Source: Candidatus Halobonum tyrrellensis G22 (GTDB taxonomy: Archaea > Halobacteriota > Halobacteria > Halobacteriales > Haloferacaceae). Taken from it: a stretch of 64,000 bases of DNA. The notes beneath the pieces were generated by a model, which searched no databases, was not told where the DNA came from, and was given only the letters and a program-made list of their open reading frames with translations. The stretch is taken from the NCBI RefSeq assembly GCF_000495475.1, contig NZ_ASGZ01000026.1:25990-89989 (forward strand). The letters are read 5' to 3'. Numbering within the stretch: the first letter of the stretch is position 1; every line of letters starts with the position of its first letter. This document shows positions 7,926 to 16,500 of the stretch, piece by piece. Both the position numbers and the translations under genes were made by a program.

Positions 7926-8096
7926 TCAGCGGTCGGCCTCGCGCATCACGTCGCGGACGTCCTGGTCCGACAGCTCCATGTCGTGGACGTTCGCCGCGTG
8001 GCGCTTGACGAAGTCGACCAACTCCGCCTCGTCACCGTCGCGGACCAGAAACTCGCAGTCGATCCCCATCTCGCGACAGCTGACCTGTTTCGCCAT
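7926..8096 (-). CDS. DUF1059 family small protein
   Basis: 56 residues beginning MAKQVSCREMGIDCEF, with the two conserved cysteines of DUF1059 (VSCREMG and DCEF) and the usual HAANVHDMELSDQDV C-terminal helix. The ATG at 8096 is chosen because it matches the family N-terminus and has a TATA-like box (TACTATCTC on the minus strand) about 28 bp upstream. It is a soluble protein of unknown function. Confidence 0.8.
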   Translation of the reverse strand: MAKQVSCREMGIDCEFLVRDGDEAELVDFVKRHAANVHDMELSDQDVRDVMREADR

Positions 8097-8258
8097 GCGC
8101 CTCCCACTCGCCCGAGCGAGATAGTAACGAGATCTCGCGGCGCATACTGAACGGCTTCCGGTCACTAAGGGGTCAGTCCGCCGGTTCCGCCGCGCCTGCC
8201 GCGCCCGTCGCGGTCGGTGCGCCCGTCGCGGCCGGCGCGCTCCCGCCCGCGCGCCGAC

Positions 8259-8774
8259 TCAGCAGAACCGCTCGGCGACGGCCTCCGACTGGGACCGCCG
8301 CTTCTCGACGGCCTCCTCGCGGAGGTGTTCCTCGTCGTCGGAGGGCGACGCCACCTTCGGCACCGTCGTGGGCGACCCCGACTCGTCGAGCGCGACGAAC
8401 GTGAGGAACGACGTGGTGGTCTTGCGCTCCTCGCCGGTCGTCGGGTCCTCCGCGCGCACGTCCACCTTCACGTCGAGGCTGGTCCGCCCGGTGTTGAACA
8501 CGTACGCCTCGACGACGACCACCTCGCCGATGTCGATGGGCGAGATGAAGTCGACGTGGTCCATCGACGCGGTGACGCACTGCCGCGAGGAGAACCGCAT
8601 CGCGGCAATGGCGCCGCAGATGTCCATCCAGTTGAGCACCGCGCCCCCGAGCGCCCGGCCGAGGTTGTTGGTGTGGTTCGGGAGGAGGAGTTCGGTCATC
8701 TCCGTGTACGACTCCGCGAGCGCGACCGCTTCGGTGTCGCCGGTGTCGTCGGTGTCGTGCGTGTCGTCGGTCAC
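8259..8774 (-). CDS. Acyl-CoA thioesterase, hotdog fold
   Basis: 171 residues. After an Asp/Thr-rich N-terminus, the hotdog domain shows the acyl-CoA hydrolase (BACH/YciA-like) pattern: LLLPNHTNNLGRALGGAVLN with the conserved N-x-L-G-x-x-x-G-G, then MDHVDFISPIDIGEVV. It is expected to hydrolyse acyl-CoA to free acid and CoA in the cytosol; chain-length preference cannot be read. The C-terminal part after about residue 140 is charged and variable. It is monocistronic. Two near-identical 17-bp GC-rich direct repeats (from 8201 and 8219) lie just downstream. Confidence 0.82.
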   Translation of the reverse strand: MTDDTHDTDDTGDTEAVALAESYTEMTELLLPNHTNNLGRALGGAVLNWMDICGAIAAMRFSSRQCVTASMDHVDFISPIDIGEVVVVEAYVFNTGRTSLDVKVDVRAEDPTTGEERKTTTSFLTFVALDESGSPTTVPKVASPSDDEEHLREEAVEKRRSQSEAVAERFC

Positions 8775-9114
8775 GGCCGGCCGTTGTGCGGGGGAGTACG
8801 AATGGCGTTCGGTTGGCCCGGACGACTCCCGGTCCGGTCCGCGCGTTCGTCGGGTCCCTCACTCGCTCGGCTTCGAGTGCGATCACCGCGGGCACCTCGA
8901 CGCGCCCCCGCGGGGCCGATCGAGTCACACGTCGCGGGCGAGACCCCACCGGTCACCGACGGCCCCGATAGCGGCGGGCGGCCGAAGGGGAGCGGCACGC
9001 GTGGGTCCGCCGGCGAACTACCGCGGTCCCGGTCGGCGTCTCGTTCGCCCCGCTGTCGACACACGATCACGGATATCGGGTCTCACCTGACGACCCGAAG
9101 AACCGATCCAGAAT
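8775..9114. other. Gene-free spacer
   Basis: About 340 bp between the divergent thioesterase and solute-binding protein genes. It is GC-rich; the open frames here have low-complexity Arg/Pro composition and no recognisable domain. Apart from the TATA-like box at its right edge, I see nothing functional. Confidence 0.4.
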
Positions 9115-9121
9115 GCTTAAC
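9115..9121 (+). promoter_or_regulatory. TATA-like box for the amide-transporter solute-binding protein
   Basis: GCTTAAC centred about 30 bp before the ATG at 9148. Confidence 0.4.
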
Positions 9122-9147
9122 AGCGCGTGGTCGATGGGTGTGAACCA

Positions 9148-10482
9148 ATGTCGAACCGACACGAGCGTGTGACGCGGCGGAGTATTCTGAAGGCGACTAC
9201 GGTGGCCGGGACGGCCGCCATCGCCGGCTGTTCGGGCGGCTCCGGGGGGTCGGACGGGGGCGACTCCGGCGGGACCACGGCCGGGACGGCGTCCGGCGAC
9301 TCGGGGGCGTCGAGCCGGACGATCAAACAGGGGTACCTCCTCCCGCTGACCGGCGACCTCGGGTCGCTCGGTACGCCGATGCGGAACGCGGGTACGATGG
9401 CGGCCGACCAGGTCAACGAGGCCGACATCGCCATCTCGGTCGACACCCAAGAGGAGGACACCGAGACCACGGTGCCGGCGGCGATCGACGGCGCGAACGC
9501 GCTGGCCAACGCGGGCTATCCGATGATGGTGGGTGCGGCCACGTCGAACATCGAGATCGGCAATCGCGTGTTCGTCCCGAAGGGGATGCTCGCGTGCTCG
9601 CCGTCGAACACGCTCCCGACGCTGAGCACGTTCGAAGACGACGGCCTGTTCTTCCGGACCACCCCCGGCGACCAGTATCAGGGGTTCGCGATGGCGCAGG
9701 CGGCGTCCGAGCGACTCGACGGGGTCGAGACGGCCGCGACCACCTACATCAACGACGACTACGGTCAACTCCTCTCGCAGTGGTTCGCCGACCACTTCGA
9801 GCAGACGTTCGGCGGGACGGTCCAGAACCAGGTCGTTCACGACCCGGTCCAGTCGTCGTACAGTTCGAAGCTCCAGACCGCGCTCGCGGACGACCCCGAC
9901 CTGTTCGTGGTGGTCAGCTACCCCCAGAGCGCGGTCCAACTGTTCCGCGACTACTACGCCGACCACGACACCGGCCGGCCGCTGATGCTGACCGACGGGA
10001 CCAAGGACCCGACGCTCTCGAAGCGGGTCGGCAACCCGATGGAGGAGGCCGTCGGGACGATGCCCGCCGCTGCGGGCCCCACCTACGACGCGTTCACCTC
10101 CGCGTTCCAAGAGGAGTACGGCAACCCCGCGTCGGCGTTTACGGCTCAGACGTACGACGCCTCGGCGATCACGCTGCTCGCGAACGCCGCGGCCGGCGAG
10201 AACGACGGTCAGGCGGTCGCCGGACAGATGAACGCGGTCGCCAACCCGGGGGGGACGGAGGTCACGCTCGACAACCTCGCCGAGGGCGTCGAGATGGCCG
10301 CCAACGGCGAGGAGATCCAGTACCTCGGCGCGGCCAGCAACGTCGACTTCGACGAGAACGGCGACCTCCAGAGCGGGTCGTACGAGATCTGGGAGTTCAC
10401 CGAGGACACCGAGACCGGGATCAACCGACTCGACGTGGTCGACGTCAATCAGGAACAGGCGCTCAACCCCGGTTCGAACTGA
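9148..10482 (+). CDS. Solute-binding lipoprotein of a Liv/amide-type ABC transporter
   Basis: 444 residues. A Tat signal (TRRSILKA, residues 9-16) leads to a lipobox with Cys28 (AIAGCSGG), then a Gly/Ser/Thr-rich linker. The mature protein is a type I periplasmic-binding fold of the branched-chain amino acid/amide family (GYLLPLTGDLGSLG, MMVGAATSNIEIG, FRTTPGDQYQGFAMA). It captures the solute outside the cell and hands it to the permeases. It converges on the livFGMH-like genes encoded on the other strand, which is unusual for a binding protein. The neighbouring acetamidase suggests short amides or urea-like solutes as ligand. Confidence 0.85.
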   Translation: MSNRHERVTRRSILKATTVAGTAAIAGCSGGSGGSDGGDSGGTTAGTASGDSGASSRTIKQGYLLPLTGDLGSLGTPMRNAGTMAADQVNEADIAISVDTQEEDTETTVPAAIDGANALANAGYPMMVGAATSNIEIGNRVFVPKGMLACSPSNTLPTLSTFEDDGLFFRTTPGDQYQGFAMAQAASERLDGVETAATTYINDDYGQLLSQWFADHFEQTFGGTVQNQVVHDPVQSSYSSKLQTALADDPDLFVVVSYPQSAVQLFRDYYADHDTGRPLMLTDGTKDPTLSKRVGNPMEEAVGTMPAAAGPTYDAFTSAFQEEYGNPASAFTAQTYDASAITLLANAAAGENDGQAVAGQMNAVANPGGTEVTLDNLAEGVEMAANGEEIQYLGAASNVDFDENGDLQSGSYEIWEFTEDTETGINRLDVVDVNQEQALNPGSN

Positions 10483-10511
10483 TCGGAACCGGACCGACGG
10501 GCTCGGGTCCA

Positions 10512-10527
10512 CCGGGTCCCGACCCGG
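10512..10527 (+). terminator. Stem-loop after the solute-binding protein gene
   Basis: Perfect 6-bp arms (CCGGGT/ACCCGG) with a 4-nt loop, 29 nt after the stop and between converging genes. A role in termination is inferred from position. Confidence 0.3.
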
Positions 10528-10608
10528 GGATCGTCCTCCGTTTCGCCTCCCCGCTCCGCTCGTCCGTCCGGCGTTCGCCGGCCGCGTCGACGGGTCGTCG
10601 GCGGGCAC

Positions 10609-11313
10609 CTACCCGCCGAGGAAGTCGCGTCGGACCTGCTCGTCGTCGAGCAGCGCCTCGCCGCTGTCCACGTAGCGGTTCCGCCCGTTGACCAGGACGT
10701 ACCCCCGGTCGCACCGTCGGAGCGCCTCCTTCGCGTTCTGTTCGACCATGAGCACCGCGGTCCCCGCGTCGGTGATCCGGTCGATCCGGTCGAACATCTC
10801 GTCGACCAGGTCGGGGGCGAGCCCCGCCGAGGGCTCGTCGAGCAACAGCAGGTCGGGGTCGAGCATCAGCGCCCGGCCCATCGCGAGCATCTGGCGTTGG
10901 CCGCCCGAGAGCGTTCCGGCCTCCTGGTCGGCGCGTTCACGCAGGATGGGGAACCGGTCGTACACCTGCTCGAACGCCGCCTCGGGCACCGAGTCGCGGA
11001 TGTACGCGCCCATCTCGAGGTTCTCGCGCACCGACAGCGGCGCGAACACGTTGTCGGTCTGGGGGACGTAGCCGACCCCCTCGTGGATGATCTCCTCGGG
11101 GTCGAGCCCGGATATCTCGACCCCCTGGTACTCTATCGACCCGCCCATGTAGGTCGTGAGCCCGAACACCGACTTCATCACGGTCGACTTGCCCGCGCCG
11201 TTCGGGCCGACGACCGTGACGTACTCGGCGTCGTCGACGAACAGGTCGACGTCGTAGAGGATCTGGAGTTCGCCGTAGCCGGCGTCGAGCGAGTCGACGG
11301 TCAGGAGGCTCAC
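10609..11313 (-). CDS. livF: ABC transporter ATP-binding protein, LivF type
   Basis: 234 residues from the GTG at 11313, the normal LivF size. It has Walker A (GPNGAGKST), the ABC signature LSGGQRQML, Walker B LLLLDEPSAGL and the H-loop replaced by the LivF-type VEQN motif. It powers the importer together with LivG. Its GTG overlaps the last four bases of the livG stop region, so translation is coupled. It is last in the leftward operon acetamidase-livH-livM-livG-livF. Confidence 0.9.
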   Translation of the reverse strand: MSLLTVDSLDAGYGELQILYDVDLFVDDAEYVTVVGPNGAGKSTVMKSVFGLTTYMGGSIEYQGVEISGLDPEEIIHEGVGYVPQTDNVFAPLSVRENLEMGAYIRDSVPEAAFEQVYDRFPILRERADQEAGTLSGGQRQMLAMGRALMLDPDLLLLDEPSAGLAPDLVDEMFDRIDRITDAGTAVLMVEQNAKEALRRCDRGYVLVNGRNRYVDSGEALLDDEQVRRDFLGG

Positions 11314-12182
11314 GCGACGTTCCCCCCGAGGTAGGCCTCGACGACCTCCTCCTGTGACTGGACCTCCTCCGGCGTCCCCGTCACGAGCGTTCTCCCCTGG
11401 TGCATCACGATCACCCGCTCGCAGTGTTCCATGATGAGGTCCATGTCGTGTTCGACCAAGAGGAACGTCTGTCCCCGGTCGCGGAGCGTCTCGATCCGTT
11501 CGAGGAGCTTCGACTCCAGCGAGGGGTTGACGCCCGCGAACGGCTCGTCGAGCAGCAGCATCTCGGGGTCGAGCATCAGCGCGCGCGCGAGTTCGAGCAG
11601 TTTGCGCTGCCCACCCGAGAGGTTGCCGGCGTTCTCGAGTGCGAGGTGGTCGATGTCGAAGAACTCCAGCATCGACCACGCCCGTTCGAACACCTCCTCC
11701 TCCTGGTCGCTGACCGCCCCGCGGGCGCCGGGGAGGACCGACCGCCACGCGGTCTCGCCGACCTGCGCTTTCGGCGCGACCATCAGGTTCTCGAGGACGG
11801 TCATGTTCCGGAACTCCCGCGCCATCTGGAACGTCCGCACCAGCCCGCGGCTCGCGGTCTCGTTGGGCGCGAGCCCGGTCACGTCCTCGCCGCCGAAGCG
11901 GACGGTGCCGGAGTCGGGCGGGAAGACGCCGCTTATCACGTTGAACGTGGTCGACTTGCCCGCGCCGTTCGGGCCGATCAGGCCGGTGAGCATCCCCGCC
12001 GTTACGTCGAACGTGACGCCGTTGAGCGCGTCGATCCCGCCGAACGACTTGGTGAGCGAGTCGACTTCGAGCAGCGGCTCCGCGGGTCGTCCCGTCGCGT
12101 CGGGATCGGCCGCCCGCTCGTCGGCGTCCGCGTCGTCGAGTTCCGTCTCGTCGGTTGCGTCCACGTCGCTTGACGCGGTCAC
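11310..12182 (-). CDS. livG: ABC transporter ATP-binding protein, LivG type
   Basis: 290 residues from the GTG at 12182. The first 35 residues are an Asp/Glu-rich haloarchaeal extension; the ATPase domain then follows with Walker A (GPNGAGKST), the LivG-specific LVRTFQMAREFRNMTVLENL segment, signature LSGGQRKLLELARAL, Walker B MLLLDEPFAGVNP and the EHDMDLIM switch. The start overlaps the livM stop (GTGA). It pairs with LivF in the membrane complex. Confidence 0.9.
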   Translation of the reverse strand: MTASSDVDATDETELDDADADERAADPDATGRPAEPLLEVDSLTKSFGGIDALNGVTFDVTAGMLTGLIGPNGAGKSTTFNVISGVFPPDSGTVRFGGEDVTGLAPNETASRGLVRTFQMAREFRNMTVLENLMVAPKAQVGETAWRSVLPGARGAVSDQEEEVFERAWSMLEFFDIDHLALENAGNLSGGQRKLLELARALMLDPEMLLLDEPFAGVNPSLESKLLERIETLRDRGQTFLLVEHDMDLIMEHCERVIVMHQGRTLVTGTPEEVQSQEEVVEAYLGGNVA

Positions 12183-13519
12183 TCGGAACCACCCCCCTCC
12201 TGGCCGTCGGCGTCCCCGCGGGCCCGTCGACGCTCGACCCGGTCCTCGAGGTCGATGCTCGACGCGATCTCGCGACGGTCGCCGAACAGTCCGTCGGGGT
12301 TGGTTCGGAGCAACCACACCAGGAACACGCCCGTGAGGACGACCCGGAGCGTGCTGGTCTGGTCGAGCGTGTACAACAGTACACCCTGGGGGTCGCCGCC
12401 CGCGAGCGCGCCGACCGCACCCGGGAACGTCGGCACCGACCCCGACAGCGAGACGTACTCCTCGACCAGTCGCCGGAGGTAGTCGGGACCCAGGTAGACG
12501 ACTCCGACGAACAGGATCGTCCCCACGATCGAGCCGGTGTTCGACCCCGCGCCGCCGACGATCACCGCGATCCAGATGAAGAACGTGAGTTGGGGGATGA
12601 ACAGGCTGGGCGAGACGTAGCCCTGGCTCCCCTGCCAGACGATCCCCAGGAGGCCGAGCACCGCACAGCCGACGATGAACGCGCGGATCTTGAACGAGGC
12701 GGTGTCCTTCGCGAGCCCGAGCGTGGCCTGCTCGTCGTCGCGGATCGCCTTGAGCACGCGACCGAACGGCGACTCGGCGAGCCTGGTGATCAGGAGGTAG
12801 ACCCCCGCGAGCAGGACCACCAACACGAGAACGAACGCCCACCCGGCGACGAGCGACCCGTCGACCCCGAGCGCCGAGACGGCTTCGACCACGGGCTGGC
12901 CGGGACCGGCGAAGAACTCGTCGACCGGGTTGGGGTACGTCCGGATCCCCCGCCCGCCGCCGGTGCCGAGCGTGACGCCGAACACGGTGAACTCCTGGAG
13001 CTCCGACGCCTTGACCGTGATACGGATGATCTCCGCGAACGCGAGCGTCACGATCGCGAAGTAGTCGTCGCGGAGGCGCAACGAGGGGAGCGCCGCGACG
13101 TACCCCACGGCGGCGGCCGCGAGCACGCCCCCGACCACCGCGACCGGGAACGGGAGCCCCAGCCCCGGGAGGGTGCCCGTGGGGTTTTGACCCTGGAGCG
13201 GCCGCGAGAGCATCGTCGTGGTGTAGACGCCGGTCGCCATGAACCCGACGACGCCGATGTTGAACAGCCCGCTGTACCCCCAGTGGAGGTTGACTACGAG
13301 CGCGGCGATGCTGTAGAGGACGATCAGGAACGTCAGCCGGCGGAGCGAGTTGAGCTGTCCCGAGAGGTCGTAGCCCAACAGCGCACCGATCACCAGGTAG
13401 ACCGCGTACACCGCCGCGAGCGTCGCACCGATCTTGACCAGGTCGTTCGCCCAGTAGTCGGCGGCCCACGCCGGCAGCCGGGCCTCGACCGGACCGCCCG
13501 CGGTCGCGTCGTCGCTCAC
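12179..13519 (-). CDS. livM: ABC transporter permease, LivM type
   Basis: 446 residues with roughly ten hydrophobic segments and the LivM hallmark region (GYSGLFNIGVVGFMATGVY, then SLRLRDDYFAIVTLAFAEI and a cytoplasmic IRDDEQATLGLAKDTASFKI loop that contacts the ATPase). The C-terminus is a charged tail of about 40 residues. It overlaps both neighbours in the operon (livH at 13516-13519, livG at 12179-12182). It forms the transmembrane pore with LivH. Confidence 0.9.
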   Translation of the reverse strand: MSDDATAGGPVEARLPAWAADYWANDLVKIGATLAAVYAVYLVIGALLGYDLSGQLNSLRRLTFLIVLYSIAALVVNLHWGYSGLFNIGVVGFMATGVYTTTMLSRPLQGQNPTGTLPGLGLPFPVAVVGGVLAAAAVGYVAALPSLRLRDDYFAIVTLAFAEIIRITVKASELQEFTVFGVTLGTGGGRGIRTYPNPVDEFFAGPGQPVVEAVSALGVDGSLVAGWAFVLVLVVLLAGVYLLITRLAESPFGRVLKAIRDDEQATLGLAKDTASFKIRAFIVGCAVLGLLGIVWQGSQGYVSPSLFIPQLTFFIWIAVIVGGAGSNTGSIVGTILFVGVVYLGPDYLRRLVEEYVSLSGSVPTFPGAVGALAGGDPQGVLLYTLDQTSTLRVVLTGVFLVWLLRTNPDGLFGDRREIASSIDLEDRVERRRARGDADGQEGGGSE

Positions 13520-14622
13520 GCCGTCTCACCCCCGAATAGCCCCTGCGGGCGGGTCAGGAGGATCAGGATCATGATCAGAAAGCCCATCGCCTCGGTAAAA
13601 CTCGCCGGGATCCACACGAGCGAGACCCGGGTGATCAGCCCGATCAGGACCCCGCCGACGATCGCGCCGTACACCGACCCGATCCCGCCCATGATCACTC
13701 CCGCGAACACGAGCAGGAGGAGCGTCCACCCGATCTGGTAGGTGATCGTGCCTTGGAGTAGCGCGATCATGAACCCCGCGAGGCCGGCGAGCGCGCCGCC
13801 GATCAGCCACGTGGCCAGAATCACGCGCTCGGAGGGGATACCGGTCACGCGCGCGAGCGACCGGTTGGCCGCCATCGCCCGCATCGCCTTCCCGAGTTTG
13901 GTCCGCGTCAACAGCAGGTGGACGCCCGCCATCGCGGCGAGCGAACTCGCGACGAGGAGCAGCGTCGGCGCGCTGACGTTGACCGTCCCGCCGGGGAGCG
14001 CGACGCCGTACGTCCACGCGCTCACGGTCAGCCCGAACGCCTGCTGGGTGAAGACGTATATCGTGAGGTACCGCAGCACGAACGCCACGCCGATCGACGC
14101 GATCAGCAGCGAGATGGCGTCCATCCCGCGCATCGACCGGTAGACGACCCGGTCGAGAGTCACGGCGACGACCGCGCCCGCGGCCGCCGCGACCACGAGA
14201 CCGCCGAGGATCGCGACCGGCGCGGTGGTCACGCTGACCCCCACGTCGCCCGGGTAGAGCGTCCCGCCGACCCCGAGGAAGAACAGCGACCCGGGGTCGA
14301 ACCGGCCGAAGCCGGCGATCAGGTACGCCGCCCCCCAGCCGACGAACGCGGAGACGGTGATGTAGTCGCCGTGCGCGAAGTTGGCGAACTCGAGTAAGTC
14401 GTACGTCAGCGACAGCCCGACGCCCGCGAGCCCGATCACGAGCCCGTAGGTCAGTCCGTTCCAGAGGTAGCCGACCAGGAGCGCGACCGTGAGGTCGCCG
14501 CTGAGCAGCCTGCGAACCAGATCCAAGAGGAGTACGACGCCGAACGCCACGCCCAGGACCGCCCATCCGTGTTTCCCGAGCCGCGTTCGTCGCTGTACCC
14601 TGTCGACGACAGACGATAGCAC
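13516..14622 (-). CDS. livH: ABC transporter permease, LivH type
   Basis: 368 residues from the GTG at 14622. The LivH signature LTYDLLEFANFAHGDYITVSAF and the C-terminal RPQGLFGGE are clear; about eight to nine membrane segments are present. An in-frame ATG at 14661 would add 13 residues, but a strong TATATA box (14647-14652) lies inside that extension and sits 27 bp before the GTG, so a leaderless GTG start is preferred. Its own promoter suggests it can be transcribed apart from the upstream acetamidase gene. Confidence 0.87.
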   Translation of the reverse strand: MLSSVVDRVQRRTRLGKHGWAVLGVAFGVVLLLDLVRRLLSGDLTVALLVGYLWNGLTYGLVIGLAGVGLSLTYDLLEFANFAHGDYITVSAFVGWGAAYLIAGFGRFDPGSLFFLGVGGTLYPGDVGVSVTTAPVAILGGLVVAAAAGAVVAVTLDRVVYRSMRGMDAISLLIASIGVAFVLRYLTIYVFTQQAFGLTVSAWTYGVALPGGTVNVSAPTLLLVASSLAAMAGVHLLLTRTKLGKAMRAMAANRSLARVTGIPSERVILATWLIGGALAGLAGFMIALLQGTITYQIGWTLLLLVFAGVIMGGIGSVYGAIVGGVLIGLITRVSLVWIPASFTEAMGFLIMILILLTRPQGLFGGETA

Positions 14623-14646
14623 GTGGGGGGGTTGTGCGATGGCCGG

Positions 14647-14652
14647 TATATA
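14647..14652 (-). promoter_or_regulatory. TATA box of the livHMGF operon
   Basis: TATATA on the minus strand, centred 27 bp before the GTG at 14622. It is one of the most canonical TATA boxes in the window. Confidence 0.55.
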
Positions 14653-14767
14653 GGTGATCATGCGGGCATCTTTCACGCGCGACCCCCGAACGCGGGCGCA
14701 CTCACGCCCGCCTCCCGGCCGTCCACCGTCCACGCTTGACCTACACCGCCTCGACCCCGGCCGGATC

Positions 14768-15679
14768 TCAGAACGGGACCGAGAGGTACTCCGCGGGGCA
14801 GGCGTTCCGGACGGTCACGAGCGGGTCGACCACCTGGCTGATCTCCAGCCCGCCGACCAGACTCGAGAACGTGTACGCCTCGGTCGGGCTCATGTCGTGG
14901 TCGGCCGCGAGCAGGCGGATCAGGTCGCGGTTCGCGAGTTCGACCGCCTCCTCCATCGTGTCGGCGCTCGCGACCGTCTTCCACGCGTCGGGCGTTCGCA
15001 CCAGCGGGCGGTCGATCGACGGCTCCGGCTGTTTCACGACCGAGACGGTCACGTCGACGTCGGTCCCGATCTCGGCGCCCGTCCCGCACATCTCGCCGTC
15101 GGCCATCGCGGCCTTCGAGTCGCCCATCGCGAGCAGTCCGCCCTCCTGGAACACCGGGAAGTACGCGGTCGTGCCCGCGGTCATGTCAGTGGTGTCGAGG
15201 TTGCCGCCGTGGTCGTGCGGGCTGAGCGTCGAGATCGTCTCCGACTCGGTCGCCACGCCGATCGTCCCGATCACGGGGCGGATCGGCACGTCGATCCCGT
15301 CGAACTCGACCGTGTCCGCGTCGTCGTCGACCGGCGTGATCCGCGTGAACGGGTGTTCGATGTCGTCGTGCTCCTGGAGCAGGCCGAACCCCGGCGCGGT
15401 CACGACCCGGCCGCGGTCCTCGTTGACCTCGACCGACTCGATTTCGACCGCGAGCACGTCGCCGGGTTCGGCACCCTCGACCGCGACCGGCCCCGTCGCG
15501 GCGTTGACCTCCTCGGGGATCGACTCCAGGAGGTCGTCGTCCTCCTGGATCTCCTTGTTGAGGCTGTCGATCGTCTCGAACGTCAGCGACTCGCCGTCGG
15601 CCGCGGTGTACACCGGGTCGAGGTCGGGGGAGAACTCGTAGATGTGGCCGTCGGTGTACGAGACCGTCTCGCGTGACAT
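14768..15679 (-). CDS. fmdA: Acetamidase/formamidase family amidohydrolase
   Basis: 303 residues, full length for the FmdA/AmdA family. These zinc-dependent cytosolic enzymes cleave formamide or acetamide to ammonia and the acid. Family motifs visible include VEGAEPGDVLAVEI, the metal-binding SPHDHGGNLDTTDM segment, GGLLAMGDSKAAMADGEMCGTG and SPTEAYTFSSLVGGLEISQVVD. It lies directly upstream of the liv-type genes on the same strand, which suggests the transporter brings in the amide this enzyme hydrolyses, as a nitrogen source. A GTTTTTGTG box lies 27 bp upstream. Confidence 0.88.
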   Translation of the reverse strand: MSRETVSYTDGHIYEFSPDLDPVYTAADGESLTFETIDSLNKEIQEDDDLLESIPEEVNAATGPVAVEGAEPGDVLAVEIESVEVNEDRGRVVTAPGFGLLQEHDDIEHPFTRITPVDDDADTVEFDGIDVPIRPVIGTIGVATESETISTLSPHDHGGNLDTTDMTAGTTAYFPVFQEGGLLAMGDSKAAMADGEMCGTGAEIGTDVDVTVSVVKQPEPSIDRPLVRTPDAWKTVASADTMEEAVELANRDLIRLLAADHDMSPTEAYTFSSLVGGLEISQVVDPLVTVRNACPAEYLSVPF

Positions 15680-15701
15680 GTGAGACGGGGCGGTCCCGGA
15701 T

Positions 15702-15710
15702 CACAAAAAC
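15702..15710 (-). promoter_or_regulatory. TATA-position box of the acetamidase gene
   Basis: GTTTTTGTG on the minus strand, centred 27 bp before the ATG at 15679. Confidence 0.4.
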
Positions 15711-15830
15711 CCCCGTGTGGGGGCAGTCTCGGCGCGACGCGGGGGAGAGGGTACGTTCGGCGTACCGACCCACTCGGAACCGGTCGCGGTCGTCGCCCGC
15801 GTCCCCTCTTTTGGCCTCCCGGTCCCCCGA

Positions 15831-16289
15831 CTACCTGAACTCCTCGTCGGGGTCGTCGCCCAGTTCGACCGTCTCCGGCGGCTGGCCGGCGGCGTCGAGC
15901 ACCTCGTCGAGCACGCGGATCGGACACTCGAACCGCGCCGCGAGCGCGATGGCGTCGCTCGGCCGGGCGTCGAAGACGAACGTCTCCGGCTCGCCGTCGT
16001 CGTACCGCTCGGCGTCGACCTTCGCGTAGAACGTCCCGTCGGTCAGGTCGTCGATCCGCACGGAGTCCACCGCACCGCCGAACTCGACGAGCACTTCAAC
16101 GAGCAGGTCGTGCGTCAGCGGCCGTTCGAACTGTTCGCCGTCCATCGCCAGCCGGATCGACTGAGCCTGGTCGCGCGTGACGAAGATGGGGAGGTACTCG
16201 TCGCGCGCGCGGAGGACGACGGCGGGAACCTCGTCGCCGTCCGGCCCGACGCCAACCCCGATGCCGGCGATGTCCGCCTCGTGGTCCAT
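15831..16289 (-). CDS. Bifunctional nuclease family protein (DUF151)
   Basis: 152 residues. The DUF151 pattern is clear: PAVVLRARDEYLPIFVTRDQAQSI near the N-terminus, TDGTFYAKVDAE in the middle, then DARPSDAIALAARFECPIRV. Plant and bacterial members have RNase and DNase activity; the archaeal role is unknown. The gene is monocistronic with a GTTATTCG box at 16313-16320. It is divergent from the TraB-family gene. Confidence 0.87.
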   Translation of the reverse strand: MDHEADIAGIGVGVGPDGDEVPAVVLRARDEYLPIFVTRDQAQSIRLAMDGEQFERPLTHDLLVEVLVEFGGAVDSVRIDDLTDGTFYAKVDAERYDDGEPETFVFDARPSDAIALAARFECPIRVLDEVLDAAGQPPETVELGDDPDEEFR

Positions 16290-16312
16290 GCCCCCGCTTC
16301 GAGGGGGTGCTA

Positions 16313-16320
16313 CGAATAAC
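16313..16320 (-). promoter_or_regulatory. TATA-position box GTTATTCG for the DUF151 gene
   Basis: GTTATTCG on the minus strand, centred 27-28 bp before the ATG at 16289. Confidence 0.42.
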
Positions 16321-16500
16321 TACCGCGGCGCCGCGTGCGCGCGAGCGACGCCAGCCACCCTCGCACCGCCGGCGCCCGGAACCGCACGCCGCCGTCGACC
16401 GCTCGCGGGGGCACACTCCGACACACGTAAACGGGGGCGGGAAAAACCCGCCGCCAATGGTACGCGCGACGCGCGGCCGACGCCCGGGGGGGCGGCCGGC

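Noticed and set aside
8201..8235. Two 17-bp direct repeats of GCGCCCGTCGCGG type after the thioesterase gene
   Set aside because: Short GC-only words recur by chance here; no further copies or function seen.
16436..16452. GGCGGG-AAAAA-CCCGCC stem-loop upstream of the TraB-family gene
   Set aside because: It is 49 bp before a start and not after any gene end; could be chance in GC-rich DNA, so not called a terminator.
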